Source of the DNA: JBGCEZ01 sp045106735
Lineage (GTDB): Bacteria; Planctomycetota; Phycisphaerae; Phycisphaerales; SM1A02
Reading direction: 5' to 3'
NCBI GenBank assembly: GCA_045106735.1
Contig: JBGCEZ010000045.1
Span: forward strand, 5,229 to 69,228
DNA: 64,000 nt
Below, one piece after another: positions 24,953-34,656 of the stretch. Numbering within the stretch: position 1 is the first letter of the stretch; each line of letters opens with the position of its first letter. The position numbers were made by a program, and so were the translations under genes. Below the pieces are notes generated by a model. The model saw only the letters and a program-made list of their open reading frames with translations, was not told where the DNA came from and made no database searches.

Positions 24953-26181
24953 CGCCCGAGGATCCACCCGACCTGTTCGAATCGTCGGTCGATCATCTTC
25001 ATGACCGGATCATCTCCCGGCGGGTGTTCGGCGATGCCCACGAGCATCCGCACCAGTCCGTGGTAGTCGGATACGGCGATGAACTCCGAGTCGATCGTGG
25101 CGGTGTCCGGCGACTCAGCCTCGATGCGGTCGAGCTCGCTCATGTTGTGGTAGTTGCCGAGCGGCAGGCACAGACACGTCGCGGCGTATCCGCAGCGGAC
25201 GTACACCGTCGCCTCGCAGGCTCCGCCGGCCATGAGCTTCCGCTGCCACGCGAAGTCGGCGTGTTCCTTGGCCAGCGCCTTGCCGACTTCCGACGCGACC
25301 GCAGTCAGACCGATGTCGAACGAGCTCACGCGATCGCCAACGCGGACGATCGGGCCGCCGCCGATCGGTGAGTCGGCGAAGGATCGCGACGTTTCGAGCG
25401 TGACGATTTCCGCGTCCGACGGAAGCGTGCGATCGCGGCAGGCGGCGGTGGTGCCGACGAAGCCGACTTCCTCGGCCCGGGTCAGGAAGACTTCGACGGG
25501 GCGGGCGACGTCCCGGCGTCCGATGACGTCGAAGGCCGCGAGGGCGGCGGCGACCCCGGCGAGGTCGTCGACGGCGGGCGCCCGCAGGATGCCGTCATCG
25601 ATCGCCGGCGCCGGCAGATCCCAGACGGCGATCGATCCGGGAGGAACGTCGATGGACGGGTCGTCGAGTTCCGCGCGGCCGCGGCGGAGCGGCTCGAGGG
25701 CCTCGCTCGCGGTGACCTTGGCTCCGTGGCGGTCGCCAGCGGGCGTGATGACGACGATGCGGGTGCCGGCAAAGTAGGGATCGCGCACGCCCCCGCGAAA
25801 GGTCAGGTCGAGGGACCCGTCGTCGGCCCGGTCCTCCACCACGAAGGCCGGGTGGTCCAGGTGGGCCTGGAAGATCAGCGGCCGCAGCCGATCGGCTTGC
25901 TCGGCGGCCGGCTCGGCCGCCGGAGCGTGGCCACGTCGCACCAGACGCAGATTCCCGTGCGGGTCGGGATGGAGCTCCGCCCCGTGGTCAGCGGCCCACG
26001 CCTCGATCCACGCGATCACGCGGTCCTCATGGCCGGCCGCGGTCGGCGTTCCGGTGAGCTCCATGAGCCAGCGTTCGTGCTCGGCCATGCGTCCTGGGTC
26101 CGTGACCCAGGCGGGAGAAGCATCGGAGTTGGAGGAGGCTTGGGCAGCCACATCCGCGGTGGTGGGGTTGGCGTCGGACAT
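24949..26181 (-). CDS. M42-family metallopeptidase
   Basis: 410 residues resembling M42 glutamyl aminopeptidase / tetrahedral aminopeptidase. The binuclear zinc ligands are visible: His and Asp in QAHLDHP near residue 95, Asp in APAVDDLAG near 200, the catalytic glutamates in TRAEEVGFVG near 233, the glutamate in VTLETSRS, and the final His in LGNYHNMSE. It would trim amino acids from peptides in the cytoplasm and so could feed tryptophan to the neighbouring breakdown genes (inference). ATG 26181 begins at a plausible N-terminus; the upstream extension is Arg/Gly-rich and unlikely. It is the first gene of the leftward group. Confidence 0.9.
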   Translation of the reverse strand: MSDANPTTADVAAQASSNSDASPAWVTDPGRMAEHERWLMELTGTPTAAGHEDRVIAWIEAWAADHGAELHPDPHGNLRLVRRGHAPAAEPAAEQADRLRPLIFQAHLDHPAFVVEDRADDGSLDLTFRGGVRDPYFAGTRIVVITPAGDRHGAKVTASEALEPLRRGRAELDDPSIDVPPGSIAVWDLPAPAIDDGILRAPAVDDLAGVAAALAAFDVIGRRDVARPVEVFLTRAEEVGFVGTTAACRDRTLPSDAEIVTLETSRSFADSPIGGGPIVRVGDRVSSFDIGLTAVASEVGKALAKEHADFAWQRKLMAGGACEATVYVRCGYAATCLCLPLGNYHNMSELDRIEAESPDTATIDSEFIAVSDYHGLVRMLVGIAEHPPGDDPVMKMIDRRFEQVGWILGR

Positions 26182-26345
26182 GCCCACAGGGTACGCCAGG
26201 ACGGAGCCGTCCGCCGCCGCCCGGGCCGTGGCCGACAGGTCCTTTCGTGCCGTCCCGGCGAGCCTTGCACCCCCCCTCGAACCGCCACCGATTCGCCCCC
26301 ACGAGCGGGACGCCTGGATCCTCAGCGGACGCGAGTGGACCCGAC

Positions 26346-28025
26346 TCAGACTGGACACGGACCCCACGCGGACAGCACGATCAGGACGTCGTCGAACGTC
26401 GTCGCCCCGTCGCCGGAGACGTCACCGCCGGGGGTGCCCCATCCGGCCAGGACGGTCAGGAGATCCCCGAAGTCCACCAGGCCATCGTCGCCGACAATGT
26501 CGGCCGGGCACGCGGCCGGCGGGGTGAGGACGAGGGTCTGGTCGGTCGCGACGTCGGTCAACGTGGACACCGAACCGTCCGTCCAGTCGACGCGCACTTC
26601 GGCCGCGACGGCTGCATCGCCCAGACCGAAGTGGGCCGACATCTCGCTCTGACTGAGGTAGTTGGTTCCCCCGTCAATCCGTCCGATGAGCGTCCGGTCT
26701 CCGATCGTCACGGCCACGGTGGACCCGATGCCGTTCGGCGCGATGCCGGCCCGGCCGGCCGGATCAAGGAAGACGCGAAGCCACCGTGCGTCTGGAGCCC
26801 CGGCGACGTCGTTGCGATAGAGGCGGATGCGATCATTGAACGAGAAGAAGACGAGGTCCTGATCGCCGTCGTTGTCGTAGTCGAAATTCGAGAGCCCGCG
26901 GCCGGCCTCGCTCCCGGTGATGCCAATCGCATCGGCCATCTCGTCGAAATCCAGTCCGCCCACGTCCGACTCGTTCCGCCACGCACGGTGGCCCCCGCCA
27001 TGCTCAGCCTGGACCAGATCGATTCGGGTGTCGTGGTCCATGTCGATCGCCACGGTGGCCCAGCCCCATCCGCCGCTCTGCACGCCAGCCGAGGCGGCGA
27101 CGTTGACGTAGGTATGCCCGCCCTGATTCAGGTACAGGTTGTTGGAGTTGATGGTCGAGACGTAGAAGTCGAAGTCGCCGTCTTCGTCGATGTCGGCGAC
27201 ACTCGCCCCCATCTCGGTTCCGTCCAGATTCACGCCGGCCGGACCGGTGAAGTCGGTGAACGTGCCATCGCCGTTGTTGATGAAGTACCGACCCGTGGCG
27301 AAGTCAGCGATCCAGATGAGCTCCGGGTATCGGTCGCCGTCCATGTCGGCGAATCGCGGAGCAAAGCCTGAGACGCCGGCCATCGAGCCAAGCAACGTCG
27401 TCACATCGTCAAAGGTCCCATCGCCGTTGTTGCGGAAGAGCCGGTTCCCGTCGCTGCTCGCCCACCCCGCGACGGCCAGGTCGAGATCGCCGTCAAGGTC
27501 GTAGTCCCCCCACGCGCCTCCCCAACCGTCGGCCGTCCCGGTGGAGGTCCGGTCGACGCCCGCCGCGGCGGCGACGTCGGTGAACGTCTCGTCGCCGTTG
27601 TTGCGGTACAGCTTGTGGAATCCGACCTGGCTCGCCCCGGCCGGGCCGTGACTGGTGACGTAGAGATCGATGTCCCCGTCGCCGTCGTAGTCGCCCGCGA
27701 CTCCGGCGGTACTGCGATGACTCAGGGCGATGCCCCAGCTCGCGGCCGATTCGGTGAACGTCCCGTCGCCATTGTTGATGAAGAGCTGGTCCGGACCTCC
27801 ACCCCCCACCGCGTGGTAGATGTCCTGCCATCCGTCACCGTTGAAGTCAGCGACGGTGCCGCCGGCGGCAAACGAGTGCGAATACCGCGGATCGTGGGTG
27901 CTGTCGACGGACGCCGCGATCGTCTGATCGATGAAGGCCGGCGGGGCGGCGGACGTCGTCAACCCAATGAAGGCCGAGGTGGCGCACGCACACAGGACGA
28001 CGGAGCGAAGAGCGGTCCGGGGCAT
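26346..28025 (-). CDS. Secreted FG-GAP/VCBS repeat protein with UnbV/ASPIC domain and dockerin-like tail
   Basis: 559 residues. A signal peptide (TALRSVVLCACATSAFIGLTTSA) is followed by about seven FG-GAP/VCBS units. These repeat the pattern DxDGDxDxD plus RNNGDGTF (for example DYDGDGDIDLYV and DYDLDGDLDLAV) and predict a calcium-binding beta-propeller. An ASPIC/UnbV domain (NGIGSTVAVTIG, SQSEMSAHFGLG) and a C-terminal pair of EF-like units (DFGDLLTVLAGWG and DDVLIVLSAWGPC) end the protein. The tail resembles the dockerin-like ends common in planctomycete secreted proteins. ATG 28025 was chosen because AAGGAG lies seven bases upstream. Likely surface or extracellular; ligand unknown. Confidence 0.9.
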   Translation of the reverse strand: MPRTALRSVVLCACATSAFIGLTTSAAPPAFIDQTIAASVDSTHDPRYSHSFAAGGTVADFNGDGWQDIYHAVGGGGPDQLFINNGDGTFTESAASWGIALSHRSTAGVAGDYDGDGDIDLYVTSHGPAGASQVGFHKLYRNNGDETFTDVAAAAGVDRTSTGTADGWGGAWGDYDLDGDLDLAVAGWASSDGNRLFRNNGDGTFDDVTTLLGSMAGVSGFAPRFADMDGDRYPELIWIADFATGRYFINNGDGTFTDFTGPAGVNLDGTEMGASVADIDEDGDFDFYVSTINSNNLYLNQGGHTYVNVAASAGVQSGGWGWATVAIDMDHDTRIDLVQAEHGGGHRAWRNESDVGGLDFDEMADAIGITGSEAGRGLSNFDYDNDGDQDLVFFSFNDRIRLYRNDVAGAPDARWLRVFLDPAGRAGIAPNGIGSTVAVTIGDRTLIGRIDGGTNYLSQSEMSAHFGLGDAAVAAEVRVDWTDGSVSTLTDVATDQTLVLTPPAACPADIVGDDGLVDFGDLLTVLAGWGTPGGDVSGDGATTFDDVLIVLSAWGPCPV

Positions 28026-28231
28026 CGAGGAACTCCTTGTTCCCAATCGGGAGGGGGCGTCCCTCGATGCTACTGATCGGCCGTCGATTTCCCGCGCGGC
28101 AGTTGTGGATTCCTGGCGCGCTGCGGCGCACGATCGTGCTGGAACCTCCGCGGAGCGCTCACCTCACCGCGACGGAGACCACGTCGACGCCGCCTGAATC
28201 CGGGGGCCATGGGGTGTCGCCATCCGACCCC

Positions 28232-31060
28232 TCACGGCCCGATCGCGTCGTCCACGCCCTGAATCGCCTCGCGGATCGCGTCGATCGTGGCCCCGTAGTA
28301 GTGCTCGCTCCACGCGAAGAATCGGGCGACGTCGCGGTCGAGGACGTGGATCGTGTCCTCTTCGAGCCCGGGCATCAGGAGCACCTTGCCGACGCTGAAG
28401 TTCTCCAGCGTCAGGGCCTCGCGGCCGCCGTTGAGCTCGATGGTCTGCTTCAGGGCGATGGCCCGCTTGAGCCGGGTGACGTCCGACTCGTCGGCCAGGA
28501 CGATCGCGCTGCGCTGGCGACCGTCCGGCAACGGCTGGTTCATTTCCCAGCTCAGCCGGGTCCACGTCTCGCGGTCGGGGCAGTCGACGATGCTCGTCCG
28601 CGGGACCGCGTTGGTCGCGATGTCGCCGCCGTCGGCCCCACCGCCGTCGGCGTCCCACGTCCACTCGATGACGAATGCCTTGCCCGGATGTGCCCGCCAG
28701 AACTGGTCGTACCCGGTCCGGGGACCACTGACCCGGGCCATCGCGTCGGCCAGGAAGCGAACCTCGTACCCGCCGGGACGCTCGGATTCAAAGAAGATCA
28801 TCCGCTCGGCCCGCACGTCTGCCGCCGCATCCAGACGCTTCACGACTTCGTAAATCATGCGCGTCACCAGCACATGCTCGCCGGGCATCCGGCTCCCGGC
28901 GAACGAGCGGAACGGCTCCTGGTCGCCAAGCTGGAAGTCGCGGGCGATGTACTCGCGGGCAATGCGCTTGTAACGCTTGAGCTGCGGGTGGTCGTACAGG
29001 AACCCAAGGTCAAAGACATCGTCTTCGCGAATGCGGTAGCTGTCGCGGAAGAGCTGGTGCCCGAAGTTGTCGAAGATGTCTTCGTCCTTCGGCAGCGAGC
29101 GCGGAAGATAGTTGTCGTCCGGCAGAATGAAGGGCGTGAGGACGATGATGACCTCGCGCTTTTCGCTGCGTGAACGCTCGGCCCTGAAGAGGCCGCCAAT
29201 CAGCGGCAGGTCGCCGAGGAACGGAACCTTGTCGACGGTTCGGGCGTCCTCGCGGCTGACGAGCCCGCCGATGATGAACGGCGTGTTGTTACGAATCCGG
29301 GCATACGTCTGCACGCGACGGGTCGAAATCGTCGGGGCACTGGCCAACTCGTCACCGTCTTGCGTGCGGATCACCAGGTCAGAGTTCGGGACCACGGAAG
29401 AAACAATGGTGTCGATGAGCATCGACACCTCGGTGTTCTGTTCGTTCACCCGCGGGCGGATGTTCAGCAGGATGCCCGTCGGCAGGTACTTGAAACTGAA
29501 GCTGATTCGGTTTGATGTGCCCGACGTGCCTTCGGTGCTCGTGGCCACGGGAATGTCTTCGCCCACGCGAATCGTCGACTGACGATTGTCGAGGGTCAAG
29601 ACGCTCGGGCGCGAGAGCACTTCGGCCTTGGAGTCCTCGATCAACGTGCGAATGCGGGCCGACCATTTCCACTCGAAGTCGCGCGTGAACACCCGCCAGA
29701 AGTCCAGGTCATCGGTCTGCAGATCGAGCGTGTCCGTCTGCCCATCGGCCCGCGGCGAACCGAATCGCCAACTGATCGGTCCTTCTTTCAGTTGCCATTC
29801 AATGCCCAGGTCCTTCAGTCCCTGGTCGCTGATCTCCAGCACCATGCCCTCGACAAAGATCTGCCGGGCGGGGCGATCGATGTACTCGTCGATCAACTCG
29901 CGCACGCGGCTGAACTGGCCCGGATGGGCCGGATGCCACATGACCATGAGCTGCGTCGTGGGCGAAGAAATGGTGTCGTCGGCCAAGCGACCGGCGACGC
30001 TCGGCGTGAGCGAAACGCCGAACTCGCCGCGCCCGACTTGCAGGTCGGCGCCGACGAGACCCCGCGACTCGGGGGCGGCGTCCGGCACTTGCAACACGAG
30101 CGGCAAGCGCTCGAAGGCGACGTCGCGCCCGACTTCCTCGGGTGTGGCCACGGTCTCCACGCCCATGCCGCGAAGCATGCTCATCGCCGCGGCGGAGTCC
30201 ACGTAACTCAGTTTGACCAGCGTCTTTTCGAGGTCAAAGACGGTCAGGTCCTCGCGCTGTTCGCGCATCGAGGTCAGCAGCCCCTCGACGTTGGACACGA
30301 GCAGGCTCAGGTCTTCATTGGACTCGTAGTCGCCGCTCGCCCCGATCGTCGCCCCGAACAGCCAGAGCTGCGGCGGCTGGCTGGCGAAACTGCGGCTGCC
30401 GAGGCGAAGCACCTGCGTGCGTTCGGCCCCGGTCCGGGCCAAGGCGGCGGACACGCGCACGCCTCGCGGCACCGGCGGCAGGTCGTCCTCGAAGGCCTTG
30501 GGGGCGATGACGTAGCCCCGCACCGACTGCATCTCCAGCACCAGACGGTCGATGAGGTCCGACAGTTCGACATCGCTGAGACGATCGAGTTCCACCAACT
30601 CGGTGGTGCCAAGTGGCAGGTTGCGGGTGGCGTCGATCGCCGCCCCGCTGGCCGGATCGACCTCGCCGGTCGGCATGGGCGTTGTGCCGCCGGGCGATTG
30701 GGCCGCGCCGGAAGGCGCTGGCGTGTCCGCGCGTCCGTTCGGGAAGGCGGCGGGAAGGCTGGCTTCGGCCCGGGCGAGCCGAATCGCCGCGGGGTTGCCA
30801 TCGCGGGCGGCCGAGGCGGTCAGGTCGTCAATGGCCGACGCAAGATCGCCGAGGGCGACCGGCGTGTCGGTGTCGATGAACACGCCGCCGCTCGTCCGCG
30901 GCTGGTCGAGGTCGAACCCACGGCGCGTGTTCGTCTGTCGGCTGCATCCCGGCTGGACGGCGATGGCGGCCAGTCCGACGATCAGGCCCGCGCGGACGAG
31001 GGTCGCCCGAGCTCCATGCCACCCGCCGCCGGTTCGCTGCATCCGCTGTTCACTGTCCAC
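28232..31060 (-). CDS. Secretin (type II/IV-like outer-membrane channel), lipoprotein
   Basis: About 942 residues, large for a secretin. After a signal sequence with a lipobox (GLAAIAVQPGCS) comes a variable N-terminal region. The C-terminal part then has the secretin signature: RVQTYARIRNNTPFIIGGLV, followed by KVPFLGDLPLIGGLFR and the closing strand EVIIVLTPFILP. Middle segments such as MVMWHPAHPGQFSRVRELID resemble N-domain/KH-like repeats. GTG 31060 was chosen because AGGAGG sits eight bases upstream and it overlaps the ABC exporter stop by 11 bases; ATG 31042 lacks a ribosome site. Likely forms a channel for export of a protein or pilus. The rest of a type II or IV apparatus is not in the window. 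Confidence 0.9.
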   Translation of the reverse strand: MDSEQRMQRTGGGWHGARATLVRAGLIVGLAAIAVQPGCSRQTNTRRGFDLDQPRTSGGVFIDTDTPVALGDLASAIDDLTASAARDGNPAAIRLARAEASLPAAFPNGRADTPAPSGAAQSPGGTTPMPTGEVDPASGAAIDATRNLPLGTTELVELDRLSDVELSDLIDRLVLEMQSVRGYVIAPKAFEDDLPPVPRGVRVSAALARTGAERTQVLRLGSRSFASQPPQLWLFGATIGASGDYESNEDLSLLVSNVEGLLTSMREQREDLTVFDLEKTLVKLSYVDSAAAMSMLRGMGVETVATPEEVGRDVAFERLPLVLQVPDAAPESRGLVGADLQVGRGEFGVSLTPSVAGRLADDTISSPTTQLMVMWHPAHPGQFSRVRELIDEYIDRPARQIFVEGMVLEISDQGLKDLGIEWQLKEGPISWRFGSPRADGQTDTLDLQTDDLDFWRVFTRDFEWKWSARIRTLIEDSKAEVLSRPSVLTLDNRQSTIRVGEDIPVATSTEGTSGTSNRISFSFKYLPTGILLNIRPRVNEQNTEVSMLIDTIVSSVVPNSDLVIRTQDGDELASAPTISTRRVQTYARIRNNTPFIIGGLVSREDARTVDKVPFLGDLPLIGGLFRAERSRSEKREVIIVLTPFILPDDNYLPRSLPKDEDIFDNFGHQLFRDSYRIREDDVFDLGFLYDHPQLKRYKRIAREYIARDFQLGDQEPFRSFAGSRMPGEHVLVTRMIYEVVKRLDAAADVRAERMIFFESERPGGYEVRFLADAMARVSGPRTGYDQFWRAHPGKAFVIEWTWDADGGGADGGDIATNAVPRTSIVDCPDRETWTRLSWEMNQPLPDGRQRSAIVLADESDVTRLKRAIALKQTIELNGGREALTLENFSVGKVLLMPGLEEDTIHVLDRDVARFFAWSEHYYGATIDAIREAIQGVDDAIGP

Positions 31061-33407
31061 GTGGCTCGCCTCCTGCCGCTGGTTCTTCGGCCGCCGAATC
31101 CATTCGACCGCCACCCGCTGCTCCCCCGCGTTCTGCCGCGGATGCCGCCGCGTCAGAATCGTCGATTGCCCCGGTCTCTGCCTCCGCCTCCGGGCTGGCA
31201 TTGGCACTGGCACTGGCACCGGCACGGACGCTGGAACTGGCCGCACCGTTCGCCCCGGCCCCCGGTGCCGATCCGAGTCCTGCCCCGGTCGACCCCAGTC
31301 CCGGCGGACCTGGCGTCGCCCGCGGCACCAACGGCAGCATGTCCGCGGCCAGTGGCGCCCCAATGAGCTGCGACGCGTCCGGCTCAAGCAGGCCGAGGGC
31401 CCGGCGGGCCCGAACCGTCGCCTCGTCCCGGGCCACTCGCCCGGACTCAATCGTGATGACCCGGTCGACGAGATCGATCATCGTCGGATCGTGCGTCACC
31501 ATGATGACGGTTCTGCCGACCATCCGCTGAAGAAGGGCCCGAATGATCTCGTGGGCCGCCTCCGGGTCGATCGACGCGGTGGCCTCATCGATGACGAGGA
31601 CGCGCGGATCCCGGACGACGGCCCGGGCGATCGTCAGGCGCTGCTTTTCGCCGCGGCTGAGTTCCCCGCCCGGATCACCAATGACCGTTTCGTAGCCGTC
31701 GGGAAGCCGGCGGATGAAGGCGTCGGCCCCCGTGGCCCGGCAGGCCTCGATGATCTCGTCGTCGCTGGCGTCGGGACGGGCGTACCGGAGGTTGTCCCGG
31801 ATGCTCGCATTGAAGAGGAAGAGATCCTGGAAGACGAAGCCGAACAGGCCGCGGAGGGCGCCCACCTCGATGGTGTCCGCCGGCCGACCGTCGATCAATA
31901 CCTGACCGCTCGTCGGCTCGTTGAAGCGCGGGAGCATCGAGATCAGCGTGCTCTTGCCAGCACCGGAATGGCCGGTGATGGCCACGTGCTCGCCGGGTTC
32001 GATCGTCATCCGCACGCCGGTCAGGACCATCGGGCCATCGGCCTCGTACCGGAAGTTCAAGTCGCGGTACTCGATCCGTCCGCGAAGCTCGCCCAACTCG
32101 GCCACGCCGTCGCCGCGTCCGGCCCGGTCCACCACCGGTTCGTCCAGCAACTCGTGCACGCGTTCCACGCTCGAGGTCGCGCGGGCCAGGTGGCCGGTGC
32201 CGCTGATGACTTCCAACACGGCCGGATAAAGCATCTTCACGTACCAGAAGAACATCAGGAAGCCGCCGCCAGTCATCCGACCCTGGAACACTTCCCAGGC
32301 CCCGTACCCCACGAGCAGCACGGTGCCGAGCCCGACCAGCAAATCGGCCACAACCTTCTGGGTGAAGTGGTACCGCTGCGTGCGGATGGTGCTCTTCCGG
32401 CTGGCATCAATCGCTTGGCTGAAGTTTTCGCTCTCGCGCTCTTCGGCCCCGAATCCCTTGACCACTTCGATGCCGAGGAAGCTCTCGACGATGCCGGCGT
32501 GGGCGTCGGCGATGTGCTCCTGGGCTTCCGAATGGCTGCGGCGGATCGGCCCACGGAACCGGCGCCAAGTCCAGAAGTGCAGCGGCAGGACGAGCGTCGC
32601 GGCCAGGGCCAGCCGCCAATTGACGGTGAAAATCACGACCAGGAGCACGACCAACTCGATCGCGTACCGGACGAGGGTCGGGAGCTTGTCCTGGACAAAG
32701 CCCTGGACCTTGTACGTGTCGTCCATGAGCCGGGCACTGACGCGTCCGGGCTGATTCGATCGGTAGTACCGCAGGCCGAGCCGCTGCAGGTGCTCGAAGA
32801 GCCGGCGACGGAGGCGGACGCCGACATCCTCGCTGACGCGGGTGGCCCGCATCCGGCTCCCGTAAAACAGGGCATTGCGGGCGACGTACGACAGGGCCAT
32901 GCCGGGCAAGACCAGCCAGAGCAGATCCCAGCGACCGCCGCCGGAGGGGCCGTCGGCGTCGGTCGACGCGATGGATTGCCTCGTCGGCGCCCAGGCCGCC
33001 GGATCGCGCCCGTCACTAAGGGGCGGGCCGGGGGCTGGCGCGGTCGCCGGGTTGGGCTGGGCGTTGGGCTTGGCGTTGGGCTTGGGCTTGGGCTTGGCGT
33101 TGGCCCCGGGCGTGGCCTCGGGCTTGGCCTCGGAGCCGGCCTCGGGTTTGTCCTCCACGGACACGTCCGACGGAACGTCCTGGCCCAAACCAGCCCCGGC
33201 GACTCGGCCGCCTTCCAGGCTGGCCACCGCTTCGGCCGACGGGAAGACGTCGTCGATCAGCACCTTCAGGAACCACGGCGCGGCCAAATCCGCCAACGCG
33301 AGCAGGAAGAGCATGCCCGTGACCACCACGAGATCGCGGCCGTACGGGCGGATCAGGCGGAAGAGCGCCCACCGCGGAGCCGCGGTTTCCCGGGCGACGC
33401 GCGTCAT
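31050..33407 (-). CDS. ABC exporter, fused membrane and ATPase domains
   Basis: About 785 residues, MsbA-like. Membrane domain first (about 1-430), starting near VVVTGMLFLLALADLAAPWFL, and broken by an extracytoplasmic insertion (about 65-150) very rich in Lys-Pro-Ala-Asn, encoded by short repeats. The ATPase has Walker A GHSGAGKST, Q-loop FQDLFLF, an ABC signature in the variant form LSRGEKQRL, Walker B VLVIDEATASID and the switch VTHD. A C-terminal Ala/Ser/Gly tail of about 90 residues is also low complexity. ATG 33407 begins just before the first helix; ATG 33533 is an alternative that adds about 42 residues. Coupled to the secretin downstream. Substrate unknown. Confidence 0.9.
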   Translation of the reverse strand: MTRVARETAAPRWALFRLIRPYGRDLVVVTGMLFLLALADLAAPWFLKVLIDDVFPSAEAVASLEGGRVAGAGLGQDVPSDVSVEDKPEAGSEAKPEATPGANAKPKPKPNAKPNAQPNPATAPAPGPPLSDGRDPAAWAPTRQSIASTDADGPSGGGRWDLLWLVLPGMALSYVARNALFYGSRMRATRVSEDVGVRLRRRLFEHLQRLGLRYYRSNQPGRVSARLMDDTYKVQGFVQDKLPTLVRYAIELVVLLVVIFTVNWRLALAATLVLPLHFWTWRRFRGPIRRSHSEAQEHIADAHAGIVESFLGIEVVKGFGAEERESENFSQAIDASRKSTIRTQRYHFTQKVVADLLVGLGTVLLVGYGAWEVFQGRMTGGGFLMFFWYVKMLYPAVLEVISGTGHLARATSSVERVHELLDEPVVDRAGRGDGVAELGELRGRIEYRDLNFRYEADGPMVLTGVRMTIEPGEHVAITGHSGAGKSTLISMLPRFNEPTSGQVLIDGRPADTIEVGALRGLFGFVFQDLFLFNASIRDNLRYARPDASDDEIIEACRATGADAFIRRLPDGYETVIGDPGGELSRGEKQRLTIARAVVRDPRVLVIDEATASIDPEAAHEIIRALLQRMVGRTVIMVTHDPTMIDLVDRVITIESGRVARDEATVRARRALGLLEPDASQLIGAPLAADMLPLVPRATPGPPGLGSTGAGLGSAPGAGANGAASSSVRAGASASANASPEAEAETGAIDDSDAAASAAERGGAAGGGRMDSAAEEPAAGGEPRGQ

Positions 33408-33902
33408 CGGCGGACCCGATCGTGAGAACGGGCCGCGGACCGGAGGCGAAGGCGGGGCTGTGGCTGGCGTCGTGCCATGCGAGGCAGAAAGACCCTCAAG
33501 AATCCGAAGGGCGAAGCGGTAAACCGGAAGCATCCGGCATGTTGTGTACCGGCGAGGACGATCCCGGCCGCCCCCATAACACCATCGGACCGTGACCGCC
33601 TACGGGTCCACACGCCGGCCCGGCGAGGCCGACTTCGCGACGAAGATCATCGGCTTCAGCGTAGCGGTACACATTCGCGCACGCGATACACATGGTCCGC
33701 GCAGAGGCCCATCATCGGCCCTGAATCCGCGGGCCAGGTCCGAGAATCCGCTGGGCGGCCAGAGATCCACCACCGGGCCCCAGCAGGCCTCGCCTGTGCG
33801 CGGTATGAACCGCATGTGAACCGTCGAGACGTAGCATCCCGCGCTCGCCCGCAGGCTCCGCGCACTCCCCGCCCGGAGCCCGGCGAAGGGAGCCATGGCA
33901 CC
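33408..33902. other. Divergent regulatory region between ABC exporter and phoB
   Basis: About 495 bases separating the leftward exporter-secretin pair from phoB. It holds the candidate Pho box at 33806-33823 with a -10-like TAGCAT at 33832-33837, and the phoB ribosome site GAAGGGAG at 33885-33892. No independent gene was seen; longer frames crossing it are extensions of the two neighbours. Confidence 0.6.
33806..33823 (+). promoter_or_regulatory. Candidate Pho box upstream of phoB
   Basis: Two perfect copies of TGAACCG (33806-33812 and 33817-33823) are separated by CATG, giving an 11-bp period, the 7-4-7 layout of PhoB/PhoP direct-repeat sites. A TAGCAT hexamer (33832-33837) follows eight bases later, about the distance expected for a PhoB-activated -10. 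The orientation (TGAAC on the coding strand) is opposite to the Streptomyces GTTCA units. It may also serve the divergent exporter. Confidence 0.65.
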
Positions 33903-34655
33903 ATGTCCGGACAGCACGCATTGATCGTGGAAGACGAGCTCGAGATCGCCGAGCTGATTCAGTTTCATCTCGAACGCGAGGGGTTCGCGGCCACGCACGT
34001 CGACTCGGGAACGGCGGCGATGGCGGCCCTCGAACGCGAGCTGCCGGACGTCGTCATCCTCGACCTCATGCTGCCGGATCTCGACGGGCTCGAGATCTGC
34101 CGGCGCCTCCGTTACGCCGCCCGCACCCGCGATCTTCCCATCGTGATGGTGACGGCCAAGGGCGAAGAAGCCGACGTCGTGGCCGGGATCGAGCTGGGGG
34201 CCGACGACTACGTGGCCAAACCGTTCAGCCCCAAGGTGCTGATGGCCCGGGTCAAGAACGTCGTCCGTCGCCGCGAGCCACTGACCGCGAACGATGCCAC
34301 CGGCGCCCCCGCTGACAGCACCCAGATCCGGCTCGGCGGCGGCCAGGTGGTGATCGATACCGATCGGCATGTCGTGACCGCCGCGAACGAACCCGTCGAG
34401 CTCACGCTGACCGAGTTCGGCATCCTGCGCTACCTCGCGGCCCGCCCCGGATTCGTGCGCACGCGCGACCAGATCATCGCCGCCGTCCACGGCGGGAATA
34501 CCGTGCTGAGCCGGCGCACCGTCGACGTTCACATGACCGCCCTGCGGCGCAAACTCGGCGAATCTGGTTCGATCATCGAGACCGTGCGCGGCGTTGGCTA
34601 TCGCTTGGCCGAATCCATCTCCGTGGCGGCCACGCACCCGTCGAAGGAACGCTGA
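33903..34655 (+). CDS. phoB: Response regulator PhoB
   Basis: 250 residues, OmpR/PhoB type. The receiver domain has the acidic pocket VEDELE near residues 9-14, the phosphoacceptor D54 in VVILDLMLPDLDG, the conserved Thr in VMVTAKG and the lysine in YVAKPF near 103. A winged-helix DNA-binding domain follows (about 145-240), with LTLTEFGILRYLA, the recognition region RRTVDVHMTALRRKL and the wing VRGVGYR. ATG 33903 was chosen with GAAGGGAG 10 bases upstream; a nearby ATG at 33895 is out of frame. phoR follows immediately, and the pst genes follow 2.3 kb on. The box in its own promoter suggests autoregulation. Confidence 0.95.
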   Translation: MSGQHALIVEDELEIAELIQFHLEREGFAATHVDSGTAAMAALERELPDVVILDLMLPDLDGLEICRRLRYAARTRDLPIVMVTAKGEEADVVAGIELGADDYVAKPFSPKVLMARVKNVVRRREPLTANDATGAPADSTQIRLGGGQVVIDTDRHVVTAANEPVELTLTEFGILRYLAARPGFVRTRDQIIAAVHGGNTVLSRRTVDVHMTALRRKLGESGSIIETVRGVGYRLAESISVAATHPSKER

Positions 34656-34656
34656 A

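Noticed and set aside
29792..31366. A long plus-strand frame over the secretin gene
   Set aside because: It is antisense to a clear secretin with intact signature motifs.
33895..33897. ATG just before phoB as start
   Set aside because: It is out of frame with phoB; ATG 33903 is in frame with a good ribosome site.
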